A stretch of DNA of 64,000 bases from Neobacillus ginsengisoli (GTDB lineage: Bacteria; Bacillota; Bacilli; Bacillales_B; DSM-18226), in NCBI RefSeq assembly GCF_030813055.1, contig NZ_JAUSTW010000009.1:186001-250000 (forward strand). Reading direction: 5' to 3'. Below are positions 27,501-37,079 of the stretch, one piece after another. Within the stretch, counting starts at the first letter, position 1. Each line of letters starts with the position of its first letter. The position numbers and the translations under genes were made by a program. The notes under the pieces were generated by a model. It had not been told where the DNA came from, searched no databases, and worked only from the letters and a program-made list of their open reading frames with translations.

Positions 27501-27684
27501 ACCATTAGGCAGGGTGCCACATCGGTAGGGTGTGCAACGAATGATGCGGGATGGAACGGGAGGTCTATTGTGAAGATAGTGATATTGCTGAGGCTGTCCA
27601 GCCAATAGTTTAAAGGGTTTCGGTGTAAGTCCTTGGTCGATTGACCTTGATTATGCAAAAAAACTTTGGCAGCTCAGTGAATAG
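27501..27684 (+). pseudogene. Decayed C-terminus of a short-chain dehydrogenase/oxidoreductase
   Basis: Across three frames the typical tail of WWOX/retinol-dehydrogenase-like SDRs can be read: RQGATSVGCATND, then VYCEDSDIAEAVQP, then ANSLKGFGVSPWSID and LDYAKKLWQLSE-stop. In functional relatives these segments are continuous (about GGVYCEDCDIAE..VRPWAIDPE..LWELSEE). At least two frameshifts and loss of the whole N-terminal Rossmann part show the gene is dead. A good plus-strand terminator still follows at 27746. Confidence 0.65.
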
Positions 27685-27745
27685 CATACCGGAGAAAATT
27701 TGTGTTCCGGACATTTAATAATCATAGCATTATCAAAATTTTTTG

Positions 27746-27776
27746 TGGTTCCCTTCCTTTAGGGAGCCATTTTTTT
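27746..27776 (+). terminator. Terminator left after the SDR relic
   Basis: Stem ggttccc / gggagcc (one G-T pair) with an 8-base loop and seven T residues directly after. No intact plus-strand gene precedes it, so it is probably the preserved terminator of the decayed dehydrogenase gene. Confidence 0.7.
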
Positions 27777-27880
27777 ACGGTTGAACGAGTTATTTATAGC
27801 CAACGAACTATAAAATGAAAGTTACCAGGCTTTATCGATGCCAACACTTTTGAAAAATTAAGCTTCCGAGTTGAATATCA

Positions 27881-28420
27881 CTATGCCGTCGGTAACCTCA
27901 TTTTATCCATAATGGTTGAAAAATACCTTCTGACTGCTCCAAAACTTTGCCGATAAGAGGTTTCATTTTTATTTTGACCATGGGCAGGAGTTTCCAACAA
28001 CTCCATTTTCCGTTCGTTTTCGCCTGAATCATCGTCCATTAATTCGGGGGAGTAAATTCGCTTTCCCTCCATAATGCTCCGTATCGAGCAGGCTAACTCC
28101 TCACTCGGACTGTCCTTCAGTAAATAACCTTGTACATCGGCCTTTATTGCCCGCCTAAAATATCCGTTCCTTGCAAAGGTTGTAAGAATGATGACCTTGC
28201 ATTCAAATGACTTTAACGCTTCTGCTGCCTCAAGTCCGCTCTTTTCAGGCATCTCAATATCCATGATACAAACATCTGGCTGTAATCGGTGCACAAGGGA
28301 AAGAGCCTCTTCTCCATTGCCGGCCAGACCGACTACTTCCATATCTTCTTCCAAATTGAGTAGAGAACCAATTGCCCCTAACAGCATTTCCTGATCCTCT
28401 GCAATGACTATCCGAATCAT
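27881..28420 (-). pseudogene. desR: DesR-like response regulator with a destroyed DNA-binding domain
   Basis: Residues 1-125 are an intact receiver domain very like DesR: IRIVIAEDQEMLLGAIGSLL, PDVCIMDIEMPEKSGLEAAE with the phosphoacceptor Asp, and LKDSPSEELA. The LuxR-type HTH is degenerate: after ELMDD the text reads RKMELLETPAHGQNKNE, then FGAVRRYFSTIMDKM, and stops early (179 instead of about 199 residues). Indels and substitutions remove the recognition-helix pattern. GGAGAGGGAGAG still precedes the ATG. desK, normally between des and desR, is absent. It cannot be expected to bind DNA. Confidence 0.75.
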
Positions 28421-28458
28421 ATTCGTTCTCTCCCTCTCCGGTTGCTCCTATAAATAGA

Positions 28459-28493
28459 GACTCCCCTTAAATTAACGATTATTAAGGGGAGTC
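28459..28493 (-). terminator. Hairpin between des and desR
   Basis: Arms gactccccttaa / ttaaggggagtc with an 11-base loop lie 18 bases after the des stop. Only a weak T-rich tract follows on the minus strand, so it may attenuate rather than stop read-through into desR. It occupies the place where desK would begin. Confidence 0.55.
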
Positions 28494-28510
28494 AGCGATA
28501 AACGGTGAAG

Positions 28511-29542
28511 TTATAGTTCAGGTTTTACTTGAACAGAAATACTATTTTTGGCTAAAGCTTTAACTTCTTTAAAGCTTACAAAATTCTTTTTTTCCTCATC
28601 CCATAAACGGAAACGGAGTGACTTCAAGCTTGTAGCAAGGGTAATCGTTGGGACGTTTTGTAATGGAACCGTATTATTGTGTGCTTCTTCAAGTTTATAA
28701 TTTGGCACCCTTGGACTTAAATGATGCACATGGTGATAACCAATATTTCCGGTTAAAAATTGCATCAGTTTTGGAAGCTTATAAAATGAACTACCCTCCA
28801 CTGCCGCTTTCACATATTCCCACGTTTTATCCTCTTCAAAATATGAATCTTCAAATGTGTGCTGTACGTAAAACAGCCAAATACCTACAGAACCTGAAAT
28901 CATGAAAATTGAACCTTGGACTAAAAGAAATGCCTGCCATCCGATTGCCCATGAAAGCAATCCAACTAATAAAACAATTAATACATTCGTCAAATAAGTG
29001 TTCATGCGTTCCTTCTTTTTGGCACCTTTTCGGTTAAATCGATTTTTCAAGAGGAAAACATAAATTGGTCCTAATCCAAACATAACAAATGGGTTGCGAT
29101 AAAAACGATAAGCTAAACGAAGTCTTAGTGGTGCAGCCAAATATTCATCCACTGTAAGTGTCCAAATATCTCCTGTCCCCCGCTTATCCAAGTTACCGCT
29201 TGTGGCGTGATGAACAGAATGCTCATATCCCCATTGATCAAACGGGAAGATCGTTAACACACCCATTGCTGTCCCAACAATTCTATTGGCGCGGCGGCTT
29301 TTAAAAAAGGAATGATGGGTGCAGTCATGAAAAATAATGAATAATCTTGTCAAAAACCCAGCTGCTATCACAGAAATACCTAATGTTAACCAATATGAAA
29401 CGGACAGGCTTTTATAGGCAAGGTACCATAAGATTAAAAATGGCACGACCGTGTTGATGAGCTGCCATACACTTTCCTTTGTCGTTGATTTTTCAAAAGG
29501 GGCGATTTGTTTTCTCAAGTTTTTCGTATTTTGTAAGGTCAT
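28511..29542 (-). CDS. des: Membrane fatty-acid (phospholipid acyl) desaturase
   Basis: A 343-residue di-iron desaturase that puts double bonds into membrane lipids to keep fluidity in the cold. The three histidine boxes are HDCTHH (about 72), HSVHH (about 108) and HHVHH (about 273). Four or more membrane helices lie in two pairs. It resembles B. subtilis Des (delta-5 desaturase). Its promoter and two DesR-like operators are intact (29579-29660), but the regulator gene just downstream is broken. Confidence 0.92.
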   Translation of the reverse strand: MTLQNTKNLRKQIAPFEKSTTKESVWQLINTVVPFLILWYLAYKSLSVSYWLTLGISVIAAGFLTRLFIIFHDCTHHSFFKSRRANRIVGTAMGVLTIFPFDQWGYEHSVHHATSGNLDKRGTGDIWTLTVDEYLAAPLRLRLAYRFYRNPFVMFGLGPIYVFLLKNRFNRKGAKKKERMNTYLTNVLIVLLVGLLSWAIGWQAFLLVQGSIFMISGSVGIWLFYVQHTFEDSYFEEDKTWEYVKAAVEGSSFYKLPKLMQFLTGNIGYHHVHHLSPRVPNYKLEEAHNNTVPLQNVPTITLATSLKSLRFRLWDEEKKNFVSFKEVKALAKNSISVQVKPEL

Positions 29543-29578
29543 TTTATTAAATTCACTTCCCTTGTGTTGTTAATCCTT

Positions 29579-29607
29579 ATTATGTAGGAATTAATATGTT
29601 CTTGTAA
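29579..29607 (-). promoter_or_regulatory. des promoter
   Basis: On the minus strand TTACAA (29607-29602) and CATAAT (29584-29579) are 17 bases apart, about 40 bases upstream of the des ATG. The -35 is imperfect, as expected of an activator-dependent promoter. Confidence 0.6.
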
Positions 29608-29615
29608 GTAGCAGG

Positions 29616-29660
29616 TGTCATGTGCAAAACATGATAAATGTCATGTACAAGTTGATCACA
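29616..29660 (-). promoter_or_regulatory. DesR-type operator region of des
   Basis: A perfect inverted repeat TCATGT-gcaaa-ACATGA at 29618-29634 is followed by TCATGT at 29641 with a second imperfect half near TTGATCAC. Both lie directly upstream of the -35, where an activator dimer pair would sit. The spacing resembles the tandem DesR sites of B. subtilis des. Confidence 0.55.
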
Positions 29661-29873
29661 ATTTACACATTTGTAAAGTGTTTCCACATTCGGTCAAAAT
29701 GAGTTGTGATTTCTTTTCAGCCTGTTATGTATGTTTTTTTTATTATTTCGATATAAGAGCCCATATATTAAACATTTAAAGTATAATGAACCATACTCAG
29801 ATTTTGCATATGATAGTGCTTTGAGAGAATCCTATGTTTAAGTGAGATAATATAAAAAAAATGAGGTAACATT

Positions 29874-31319
29874 ATGAGTAAAAATAGTTTTGAGGATTAT
29901 CATTTAAGCGATGAAATAAAAAGAGCTCTTGCTGTATTAAAATACGAAACTCCTACAGCGGTTCAGAGTAAAGTCATTCCATTAGCAACGGAAAATAAAG
30001 ATCTTGTCGTAAAATCGCAAACAGGCAGCGGCAAGACGGCATCTTTTGGGATACCTATTTGTGAAATGATTGAATGGGAGGAAAAAAAGCCGCAGGTATT
30101 AATTCTTACACCAACTCGGGAGCTTGCTGTTCAAGTTCGGGAGGATATCACGAATATTGGAAGGTTTAAACGGATTAAAGCAATGGCCGTTTACGGGAAA
30201 GAACCTTTTGCCAAACAAAAAGAAGAATTGAAACAAAAAACGCACGTCGTCGTGGGTACACCCGGGCGTGTTATGGACCATATCGAGAGAGAAACACTGG
30301 TTTTAGACCAAATTAAGTATCTTATTATAGATGAAGCCGATGAAATGCTAAATATGGGGTTTATTGACGAGGTAGAAGCGATTATACAAGAACTCCCTTC
30401 AAACAGAGTAACGATGGTCTTTTCTGCGACAATGCCTAAAGATGTTGAAAATCTCTGCCATAAATATATGAAAAATCCGAATAATATCGAGATTGCATCA
30501 ACCGGAATTACGACAACTACAATTGAACATTTTTTACTTGAAGTGAAAGACGAAGAAAAGATAACCCTCCTAAAAGATGTTACGGTCGTTGAAAACCCGG
30601 AGAGCTGTATCATTTTTTGCAGAACAAAAGATCGTGTTGATACAGTGTTTACCGAATTGGAACAATCCAATTATTCTTGTGAACGACTCCATGGAGGATT
30701 AGAACAAGAAGTGCGGTTTGCCGTAATGGATGGTTTTAAAATGGGTAATTTCCGTTATCTGGTAGCCACCGATGTTGCAGCACGTGGCATTGATATTGAT
30801 AATGTAACACTAATCATTAACTATGATGTTCCAATGGAAAAAGAAAGCTACGTCCACCGAACAGGAAGAACAGGCCGAGCGGGCAATAAAGGAAAAGCGA
30901 TTACGTTTGCGACACCTTATGAAGGAAAGTTCATTAGAGCCATTGAGGGCTATATCGGCTTTGAAATTCCTAAAATAGAAGCTCCAAAACAACAGGAGGT
31001 TGCTGCAGGAAAAGCCGCTTTCGAAGAAAAACTACACGGCCGCCGGGTTGTTAAAAATAATAAAACGGCCCGAATAAACCAAGATATTATGAAACTACAT
31101 TTTAGCGGCGGTAAAAATAAAAAGCTTCGAGCGGTAGATTTTGTTGGAACGATCGCAAAAATTCCCGGTGTAGCAGCTGATGATATTGGCATTATTACCA
31201 TTCTGGATAATTTGTCATATGTTGATATTCTGAACGGAAAAGGCTCGCTAGTCTTACAAGCTTTGGAGAAGACACCTATCAAGGGGAAGAAACTGAAAGT
31301 TAGCAAAGCTATTAAGTAA
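29874..31319 (+). CDS. dbpA: DEAD-box RNA helicase DbpA (YxiN-like)
   Basis: A 481-residue ATP-dependent RNA helicase acting in 50S ribosome assembly on 23S rRNA hairpin 92. Motifs are AQTGSGKT-type SQTGSGKT (I), PTRELAVQ (Ia), TPGRV (Ib), DEAD (II), SAT (III), ARGID (V) and [10 protein letters not shown] (VI). The last 75 residues form the DbpA RNA-binding (RRM-like) domain, [19 protein letters not shown]. Preceded by a long AT-rich leader and ATGAGG. The terminator at 31330 is shared with the convergent gene. Confidence 0.93.
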   Translation: MSKNSFEDYHLSDEIKRALAVLKYETPTAVQSKVIPLATENKDLVVKSQTGSGKTASFGIPICEMIEWEEKKPQVLILTPTRELAVQVREDITNIGRFKRIKAMAVYGKEPFAKQKEELKQKTHVVVGTPGRVMDHIERETLVLDQIKYLIIDEADEMLNMGFIDEVEAIIQELPSNRVTMVFSATMPKDVENLCHKYMKNPNNIEIASTGITTTTIEHFLLEVKDEEKITLLKDVTVVENPESCIIFCRTKDRVDTVFTELEQSNYSCERLHGGLEQEVRFAVMDGFKMGNFRYLVATDVAARGIDIDNVTLIINYDVPMEKESYVHRTGRTGRAGNKGKAITFATPYEGKFIRAIEGYIGFEIPKIEAPKQQEVAAGKAAFEEKLHGRRVVKNNKTARINQDIMKLHFSGGKNKKLRAVDFVGTIAKIPGVAADDIGIITILDNLSYVDILNGKGSLVLQALEKTPIKGKKLKVSKAIK

Positions 31320-31329
31320 TTTAATCCAC

Positions 31330-31357
31330 AAAAAGGACGATTATGCCTTCCATAATC
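31330..31357. terminator. Bidirectional terminator between dbpA and the SRPBCC gene
   Basis: A perfect hairpin aaaaaggacgattatg / cataatcgtccttttt with a short loop has A and T runs on both sides. It can stop transcription from both convergent genes. Confidence 0.85.
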
Positions 31358-31377
31358 GTCCTTTTTGCTTTAGTTGG

Positions 31378-31815
31378 TTAATCCTTCACTATTCCTGCTC
31401 GCAATTTATTAATACCAAATTCTAAATATCCCTTTAAACAGGTCAACATATAGACCCAACCTTCTTTATTGTCAATCAATTTATGTAGTAAATCCACATC
31501 ATTTTCTTTAAACCCTTCTTCGTTAACTTCAATTATGGTAATTGAATGATCCAACTCATTCAGTGAAATCGTAACAATATGTTCTTCCGCAGCAGGACCC
31601 CATTTGAACACGATTTTCTTATTTAACTCGAGTTCTATTACCTTTATATCCACCTGAGCATTGTATTCATCATATCTTAACGTAACCGTTTTACCTTGTT
31701 CCCATCTTTCAGAGCTTGAAGAGAACCAAAAATTTCCGATTTTTGAAGGGTCTATGAAGGCTTCAAATACTTCATTCGCCGGTTTCAATAGTTTAAATTT
31801 TGTAAGGTTGTTCAT
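31378..31815 (-). CDS. SRPBCC / AHSA1-family protein
   Basis: A 145-residue START-like (Bet v1) fold. The N-terminal LLKPANEVFEAFIDPSKIGNFW and central WEQGKTVTLRYDEYNA are typical of the AHSA1 family. The long C-terminal helix carries GWVYMLTCLKGYLEFG. Members bind hydrophobic ligands or act as co-chaperones; no specific role can be read. A gaagggaattttagta sequence precedes the ATG. It is a single gene, convergent with dbpA. Confidence 0.8.
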   Translation of the reverse strand: MNNLTKFKLLKPANEVFEAFIDPSKIGNFWFSSSSERWEQGKTVTLRYDEYNAQVDIKVIELELNKKIVFKWGPAAEEHIVTISLNELDHSITIIEVNEEGFKENDVDLLHKLIDNKEGWVYMLTCLKGYLEFGINKLRAGIVKD

Positions 31816-31927
31816 TACTAAAATTCCCTTCTTTCCATTTATTTAATATATTTAGCCGTGTTCCATTAAGTATACATTATACTCTCAGTTTTAAATGCAA
31901 ATTTCTACAAATAAGAATAACTCCTAC

Positions 31928-32557
31928 TTAAATCACTTGAATTTTTTTGCCACCATTCACTTTTTTTACTGAAAATTTCAATTTAAAAAGACTGCCAATA
32001 AAATACACTATTGAGAGAATTAATACATAGATCCAGATTTGATAAACAAAAGATGTATTCCAGATACCTAAAAAATAAAGCAAAGCTGGTATGGTTAACG
32101 TTACCCATGATTGTACAATTCCAACAATACCAATATATTTGTCAATTTTCTTTTTTAGTGTATTTGATAAAAAGAATAGAAACCATAAAAATGCCCACAT
32201 TCCCCAAGTCAATGCACTGACAACATCATGAAAGTGTTGAATGGCTGTAAAGGTATAAACGACTGCAACAATTGCAACCCATAAACAAAACCAACCAAGC
32301 CCAGCTCCGTCAAGATCTTTCAATAACGTTACCCCTACATATAAATATGTTAAACCAAATAAAAAGATTGCTGCGTTAGTATATAACTCCCAATTACTTT
32401 GATTAGAATGAACGATTAAATAAAATGGAATAATCATTTGAAGGATTCCGACGAAAATATTAAAGATACCGACACTCTTTGCTTCTGCTTTTCCTATCAA
32501 CATAAGACTATTTAGAAATAAAACTGCACCTGAAAGAAATAAACCAACGAAACTCAT
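31928..32557 (-). CDS. AmiS/UreI-family urea/short-amide channel
   Basis: A 209-residue membrane protein with six to seven helices. Family landmarks are VGLFLSGAVLFLNSLMLIG at the start, FGLTYLYVGVTLL, and WFCLWVAIVAVVYT with the trailing HF. UreI channels let urea through; AmiS members are linked to amidases. No urease or amidase gene adjoins, so the substrate is unknown. A GGAGGGAAGG-type site lies upstream. It shares strand with nupC, separated by a terminator. Confidence 0.85.
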   Translation of the reverse strand: MSFVGLFLSGAVLFLNSLMLIGKAEAKSVGIFNIFVGILQMIIPFYLIVHSNQSNWELYTNAAIFLFGLTYLYVGVTLLKDLDGAGLGWFCLWVAIVAVVYTFTAIQHFHDVVSALTWGMWAFLWFLFFLSNTLKKKIDKYIGIVGIVQSWVTLTIPALLYFLGIWNTSFVYQIWIYVLILSIVYFIGSLFKLKFSVKKVNGGKKIQVI

Positions 32558-32608
32558 ATCAATCGTTGTGAAAAGCCTTTTTCACAACCTTCCCTCCTTC
32601 AAAATAAG

Positions 32609-32652
32609 AAAAAGCAGTTTCTCCTCTCTATTAAGAAGAGAAATTGCTTTTT
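32609..32652 (-). terminator. Terminator after nupC
   Basis: Long arms (aaaaagcaatttctctt / with one or two mismatches) around an 8-base loop; on the minus strand CTTTTTCTTATTTT follows. It begins 10 bases after the nupC stop. Confidence 0.8.
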
Positions 32653-32661
32653 CATCATTAT

Positions 32662-33843
32662 TTATAAAACCATACTTACAATCACGGATGATAAAACGCT
32701 AACTAGTGTTGCGCCATATAATAGTTTTAAACCAAATCGTGCTACTGTGTTTCCTTTTTTCTCATTTAGACTTTTTACTGCTCCAGCAATAATACCAATT
32801 GAGGAGAAGTTGGCAAATGAGACTAGGAAGACAGAAATAATTCCTAATGTACGCGGGCTAAAGCTTGCATGGATTTTTGCTAAATCCATCATGGCAACAA
32901 ACTCATTTGTCACAAGCTTCGTTGCCATAATTCCACCAGCATGGACAGCTTCGGCAAATGGAACACCCATAATAAAAGCAACTGGCGCAAAAATATACCC
33001 TAAAATTTCTTGGAATGAAATTCCGAAAATCAATTGAAAAACGTTATTGATACATGCCATTAACGCAACAAATCCAATCAACATTGCACCGACAATGATC
33101 GCTACTTTAAATCCATCAACAATATATTCCCCTAACATCTCAAAGAAGCTTTGTTTTTCTACGTCTTGAATAATGAGTATATCCTCATCTGCTGGAACCG
33201 TATACGGATTAATAATAGATGAAATAATAAATCCGCCAAAAAGGTTAATCACAAGTGCTGTAACGACATATCTTGGTTCAATCATTGTCATATATGCACC
33301 GACAATTGACATCGAAACCGTTGACATAGCTGAAGCACATAATGTATATAAACGATGGGCAGGGAGGAGGCCGAGTTGTTTTTTAACCGTGATAAATACT
33401 TCTGATTGGCCAACCATTGCGGAAGCAACTGCATTGTATGACTCTAATTTACCCATACCATTTATTTTACTTAACAACAATCCAATACCTTTCATTATAA
33501 AAGGAAGTATTTTGAAATGCTGGAAAATACCAATTAACACGGAAATGAACACGATTGGAAGTAAGACGTTAAGAAAGAATGACATTTCACCTTTATTCGC
33601 AAGACCTCCGAACACAAATGATACTCCGCTACCTGCGTATTCTAATAGCTTACTAAAAACGTCAGCAAATCCTTTAATTAATACTAAACCAAATTTTGTA
33701 TTTAATAATAAACCTGCTAATAATACTTGAATGACGACCATAAGAATAATCGGTTTGATTTTAATATTTTTCCGATTATTACTTGCCACGTAAGCAAGTC
33801 CAAAAACAACTAGTAATCCAATGATAGCAATGATATATTTCAT
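32662..33843 (-). CDS. nupC: Concentrative nucleoside transporter NupC
   Basis: CNT-family symporter of 393 residues, identical in length to B. subtilis NupC. The N-terminal helices, the gate domain [20 protein letters not shown], the substrate loop [10 protein letters not shown] and the C-terminal [14 protein letters not shown] are all present. It imports pyrimidine nucleosides with a cation. GGAGG six bases upstream fixes the start at MKYIIAI (33843) rather than four codons earlier. It is a single gene. No purine-type riboswitch is visible in the leader. Confidence 0.9.
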   Translation of the reverse strand: MKYIIAIIGLLVVFGLAYVASNNRKNIKIKPIILMVVIQVLLAGLLLNTKFGLVLIKGFADVFSKLLEYAGSGVSFVFGGLANKGEMSFFLNVLLPIVFISVLIGIFQHFKILPFIMKGIGLLLSKINGMGKLESYNAVASAMVGQSEVFITVKKQLGLLPAHRLYTLCASAMSTVSMSIVGAYMTMIEPRYVVTALVINLFGGFIISSIINPYTVPADEDILIIQDVEKQSFFEMLGEYIVDGFKVAIIVGAMLIGFVALMACINNVFQLIFGISFQEILGYIFAPVAFIMGVPFAEAVHAGGIMATKLVTNEFVAMMDLAKIHASFSPRTLGIISVFLVSFANFSSIGIIAGAVKSLNEKKGNTVARFGLKLLYGATLVSVLSSVIVSMVL

Positions 33844-34263
33844 GTTGTCCTCCACAATGATGTAATTAATTCCTAGAAGATATAACTTTAGTGACCGCTT
33901 TCATTTTTACGTTTTGATATGTTTTGTTTGCTTAATAACTATAACACATTATTGAACAAGTGTAAAAACAAATTTGAACAAATGTGAAATTATTTTTTCA
34001 TCACTCCTGGAATCTGTCTTTTTCAACATTAAAATTGACAAAATATTATCTTATTTTTAGAAATTACGAAATTTTGTAAACTCATCAACGAAAAAATGTA
34101 AATGTAAATATTAACAAAAGGTGAATTGTTTTACAACAATATCACACCAAAACCTGCATTCCAAATTCGCAAGCAGTTGCGAGAAAACACCTTCAACAAG
34201 AATTTAAGATGACAAAAACTTCTCAACCATTTTTGCTCTAAACTGGAAAGCAATTTTTAACAG

Positions 34264-34289
34264 AAAAAACCACTGCGCTCATGCAATGG
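34264..34289 (-). terminator. Terminator of the chb operon
   Basis: On the minus strand ccattgc / gcagtgg (one U-G pair) with a 6-base loop is followed by six T residues. It lies about 140 bases past chbG. The 586-base gap between nupC and chbG (33844-34429) holds only this and AT-rich DNA; no supported gene was found. Confidence 0.6.
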
Positions 34290-34429
34290 CTGCTCTTTTA
34301 TTATTTTTTTGCTAACTGATGTCTGTAATTGTAACTCCATCTTTTCTTAAATGCTCACTTATAGCTATAGACTGCCAATCAAATTATTTTCATTATTTCA
34401 CAAAAGTCCTTTTCTATTTGTTTACCGAA

Positions 34430-35134
34430 TTACAACAAGCAGGTGTTTTCAGGCAGATTTACTGATGTCAGAATATCAAGTTCAACTAACCTCTTATAAG
34501 TATATGAAGAACCCTTTAATAGATTATTATCTAAATAGGCTGGATGACACATAATTTCGACGGTTACCCCATCCTGTAGGCGGGCTGGGAGGTTTGTAAA
34601 ATAATGGGGTGTTACGCCTTCTCCGTAGAAATCAAAAAGTGTTAGGTCTGCGAGTGATTCTACACCATCAATGCCTATACTGCCATTCCGTCTTACTGGG
34701 ATTCCGAATTTTTCCGACAATCTTTTTACAACCGGAGACAGTTCTATTAATGTATGGACATGGTGATGACTGTCGAAATGGGTTGGGTTAAGTCCTGAAT
34801 GGATAAATCGTTCGATTTGAGCGTTCCATTCTCTTTCCAATTCATCTAATGAAATATTTTTTGCCATAAAAATAGACAAGGACTTAAATTGCCCGTTTTC
34901 ATCGACCAAGCTCGGCACATCTTCTAAGATCGGACGCCCGCATGTAAGTACGAGATGGATTCCAACGCGGAGTTCCGGATATTTCTTAGCTAAGTGTAGG
35001 GCATGTTCTGTCCCTGACATATTCATCATCATCGATGTTGAATTGACTATTCCATATAAATAGCTATCTATAATTCCATTGTTAACTCCACGGCTTAATC
35101 CAAAGTCGTCTGCATTAACGATTAATTTTATCAT
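34430..35134 (-). CDS. chbG: Chitin-disaccharide (carbohydrate) deacetylase
   Basis: ChbG/YdjC family, 234 residues, the usual Bacillus length. Metal ligands are in NADDFGLSRGVN at the N-terminus and in DSHHHVH at about 120-126, and the late motif is CHPAY. It removes one acetyl group from chitobiose or chitobiose-6-phosphate, which lets the GH4 enzyme act. It is the last gene of the PTS operon, 69 bases after the IIA gene. Its presence is the main reason to prefer chitobiose over cellobiose as substrate. Confidence 0.9.
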   Translation of the reverse strand: MIKLIVNADDFGLSRGVNNGIIDSYLYGIVNSTSMMMNMSGTEHALHLAKKYPELRVGIHLVLTCGRPILEDVPSLVDENGQFKSLSIFMAKNISLDELEREWNAQIERFIHSGLNPTHFDSHHHVHTLIELSPVVKRLSEKFGIPVRRNGSIGIDGVESLADLTLFDFYGEGVTPHYFTNLPARLQDGVTVEIMCHPAYLDNNLLKGSSYTYKRLVELDILTSVNLPENTCLL

Positions 35135-35203
35135 GTAGGAATCACCTTTAATCGAAAATTTTTAACACTCCAGGAGCAAAAGAACTCCGAACAAGTATTT
35201 ACT

Positions 35204-35539
35204 TTACTCTTCCATTGGTATACGTTTTGATAATTTAAACCTTTGATATAAATCAACTATTTCCTCCGCCAAATCTTTTACTATCATTGCATTCATTAAA
35301 TGGTCTTGCGCATGAACCATTAACAGGGAGATCTCGGTTTTTTCTCCTCTGATCTCACTTTGAATAAGAGACGTTTGAATATGATGTGCCTCATTTAATG
35401 CGTTTGCTGATTCTTTTAATTTACTTTTTGCGCCATTAAAGTCACCCTGTTTTGCTAAGTATATTGCTTCCATCGCAGCGCTCCTTCCGTTGCCGCCATG
35501 GAGAATAATTTGAAAGATCACTACTTCTAAGTTATCCAT
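35204..35539 (-). CDS. chbA: PTS lactose/cellobiose-family IIA component
   Basis: A 111-residue all-helical IIA protein. The phospho-acceptor His is in LLMVHAQDHLMNAM (about residue 77), with the family motif GNGRSAAMEAIYLAKQGDF. It receives phosphate from HPr and passes it to IIB. GGAGGG lies upstream. It is placed between the GH4 gene (24 bases) and chbG, and its IIB and IIC partners head the operon. Confidence 0.9.
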   Translation of the reverse strand: MDNLEVVIFQIILHGGNGRSAAMEAIYLAKQGDFNGAKSKLKESANALNEAHHIQTSLIQSEIRGEKTEISLLMVHAQDHLMNAMIVKDLAEEIVDLYQRFKLSKRIPMEE

Positions 35540-35563
35540 TCTATTTCCCTCCTATTCTGTTAT

Positions 35564-36877
35564 TTAATGAAACTGTGGAAGGTATTTTTTGTGAGATTCA
35601 AGCATTTCGTCTAAAATAACTTTTGCGATTCTGTCGCTGGGTACCAGTGGATTTATTGTCATGGCTAGTAAAGCCGTTCCATAATCACCGTTGATGGCAG
35701 CGTCAATCGCTACCCGTTCAAATGACTTCATTTGGTTTACGAGACCACGCACTTGTATAGGTAAATCCCCCATCGCAATCGGTTTAGGTCCATCCTTTGT
35801 AATGATGCAGCTGACTTCTACTGCGGAATCAAAAGGGATACTGGCTATAGCTCCATTATTCATTGTGTTAACCGCTTGGATGTCCCGTTTATCTGTATAC
35901 ATGGAGTGAATGAGCCTTACTGCAGCATCACTATAGTAGGCACCTCCACGCATCTCTAACTGAGGAGGCTTAACAGCTAAAGCTGGATTTTTATATAACT
36001 CGAACAGTTCCTCTTCTAATTTTTTGACTACCTCTGCTCGTGTTCCGCCTTCTTTAAAATTTTCCAATTCTTTTTCCAACATGTCTCCAGCCTTATAATA
36101 GTAGTTATGATAGGGACACGGAAAAACGGCTAACGCTCTTATGAATTCCGGCTCCCATCCCATTGCATGGATGTTTTGCATCGTAATGCTTTTATCGGGG
36201 TCAGTAATTAATGAAATCACTAGATCCTTCACAGATACCCCATCAACAAAAACATCAAGTCCATACACCATATGGTTCAAACCTGCAAAATCAATCCTAA
36301 CTTTTTTATGATCTACCTCTAACAGTTTGGCAACGCCCATTTCCATTCCGATCGGCACATTACATAACCCGACAACTTTATCGATATTACTGTAACGGAG
36401 CACTGCCTCTGTTACCATGCCGGCAGGGTTTGTAAAGTTTATCAGCCAGGCATTCGGACAAAACTCTTCCATTTCTCTGCAAATCTCAAGGATAACCGGG
36501 ATCGTCCTTAGGGCTTTAAATAAGCCGCCGGGACCATTTGTCTCCTGACCAAGAACACCGTGTTTCAACGGTATACGCTCATCTAGTTCGCGTGCAGCAA
36601 GCTGCCCTACGCGAAATTGGGTGGTAACAAAATCAGCTGACTTTAAAGCCTCTTTTCGATCTAAAGTTAAATGAATTTCAATAGAAACTCCTGCTTTTTG
36701 AACCATTCTTTTTGCTAGATTACCGACAATTTCAAGCTTTTCTTTTCCTTCTTCTATGTCTACAAGCCATATTTCTCTGACTGGGAGCTCGGAATGATAT
36801 TTTATAAACCCTTCGATTAATTCAGGTGTATAACTGGATCCCCCGCCAATCGTTGCGATTTTTAAACCTGTTTTCAT
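35564..36877 (-). CDS. chbF: 6-phospho-beta-glucosidase, GH4 family (ChbF/LicH-like)
   Basis: A 437-residue NAD- and Mn-dependent glycosidase. The Rossmann motif is IATIGGGSSYTPELIEGF at the N-terminus. The metal-binding Cys and His lie in VGLCNVPIGMEMG and GLNHMVYGLD, and the QETNGPGGLFKALRTIP segment is also seen. It splits the phosphorylated disaccharide after import. A gene order of IIB-IIC-GH4-IIA-ChbG mirrors E. coli chb, although cellobiose-6-phosphate could also be a substrate. Separated from IIC by a 200-base gap with a hairpin. Confidence 0.9.
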   Translation of the reverse strand: MKTGLKIATIGGGSSYTPELIEGFIKYHSELPVREIWLVDIEEGKEKLEIVGNLAKRMVQKAGVSIEIHLTLDRKEALKSADFVTTQFRVGQLAARELDERIPLKHGVLGQETNGPGGLFKALRTIPVILEICREMEEFCPNAWLINFTNPAGMVTEAVLRYSNIDKVVGLCNVPIGMEMGVAKLLEVDHKKVRIDFAGLNHMVYGLDVFVDGVSVKDLVISLITDPDKSITMQNIHAMGWEPEFIRALAVFPCPYHNYYYKAGDMLEKELENFKEGGTRAEVVKKLEEELFELYKNPALAVKPPQLEMRGGAYYSDAAVRLIHSMYTDKRDIQAVNTMNNGAIASIPFDSAVEVSCIITKDGPKPIAMGDLPIQVRGLVNQMKSFERVAIDAAINGDYGTALLAMTINPLVPSDRIAKVILDEMLESHKKYLPQFH

Positions 36878-36982
36878 TCTTTTACACCTCTTGTAGAATC
36901 GATTATTTAAGTCGTTAAAATTCTATGTAAGACCCCCAATAAATGTAGCAAATAGTAAAACACTTGGATCAGACCAAAAGCA

Positions 36983-37042
36983 AAGCCCTGAGTAGGAACG
37001 GGGTTGAAAACAAATACGATGATTCTGTTGTGCTCAGGGCTT
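36983..37042 (-). repeat. Large-loop inverted repeat inside the chb operon
   Basis: Ten-base arms aagccctgag / ctcagggctt flank a 40-base loop between chbC and chbF. On the minus strand TTTGCTTTT follows. It may partially terminate or stabilise the transcript, giving more transporter than hydrolase mRNA. Confidence 0.5.
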
Positions 37043-37079
37043 ATAGTAAATTTCATAGAATTAGTGTTTTTACCTGTTT

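Noticed and set aside
22068..28420. Sensor kinase at 22068 as the missing partner of the broken DesR
   Set aside because: The kinase is EnvZ/BaeS-like with HisKA features, two membrane helices and a periplasmic-type sensor; DesK-type kinases have several membrane helices and HisKA_3. It is also over 4 kb away.
30191..30670. 159-codon minus-strand frame
   Set aside because: Shadow of dbpA; Ser/Phe-rich composition typical of antisense frames.
32558..32660. Urea-type control region for the UreI-like channel
   Set aside because: The inverted repeats here are explained by the nupC terminator; no urease or amidase genes are near.
33173..33730. 185-codon plus-strand frame
   Set aside because: Antisense to nupC; no start signal and no family match.
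34312..34386. Open fragment reading IDWQSIAISEHLRKDG after chbG, as a possible frameshifted chbG tail
   Set aside because: chbG already has the normal family length of 234 residues with a usual ending; the fragment has no start and no recognisable family.
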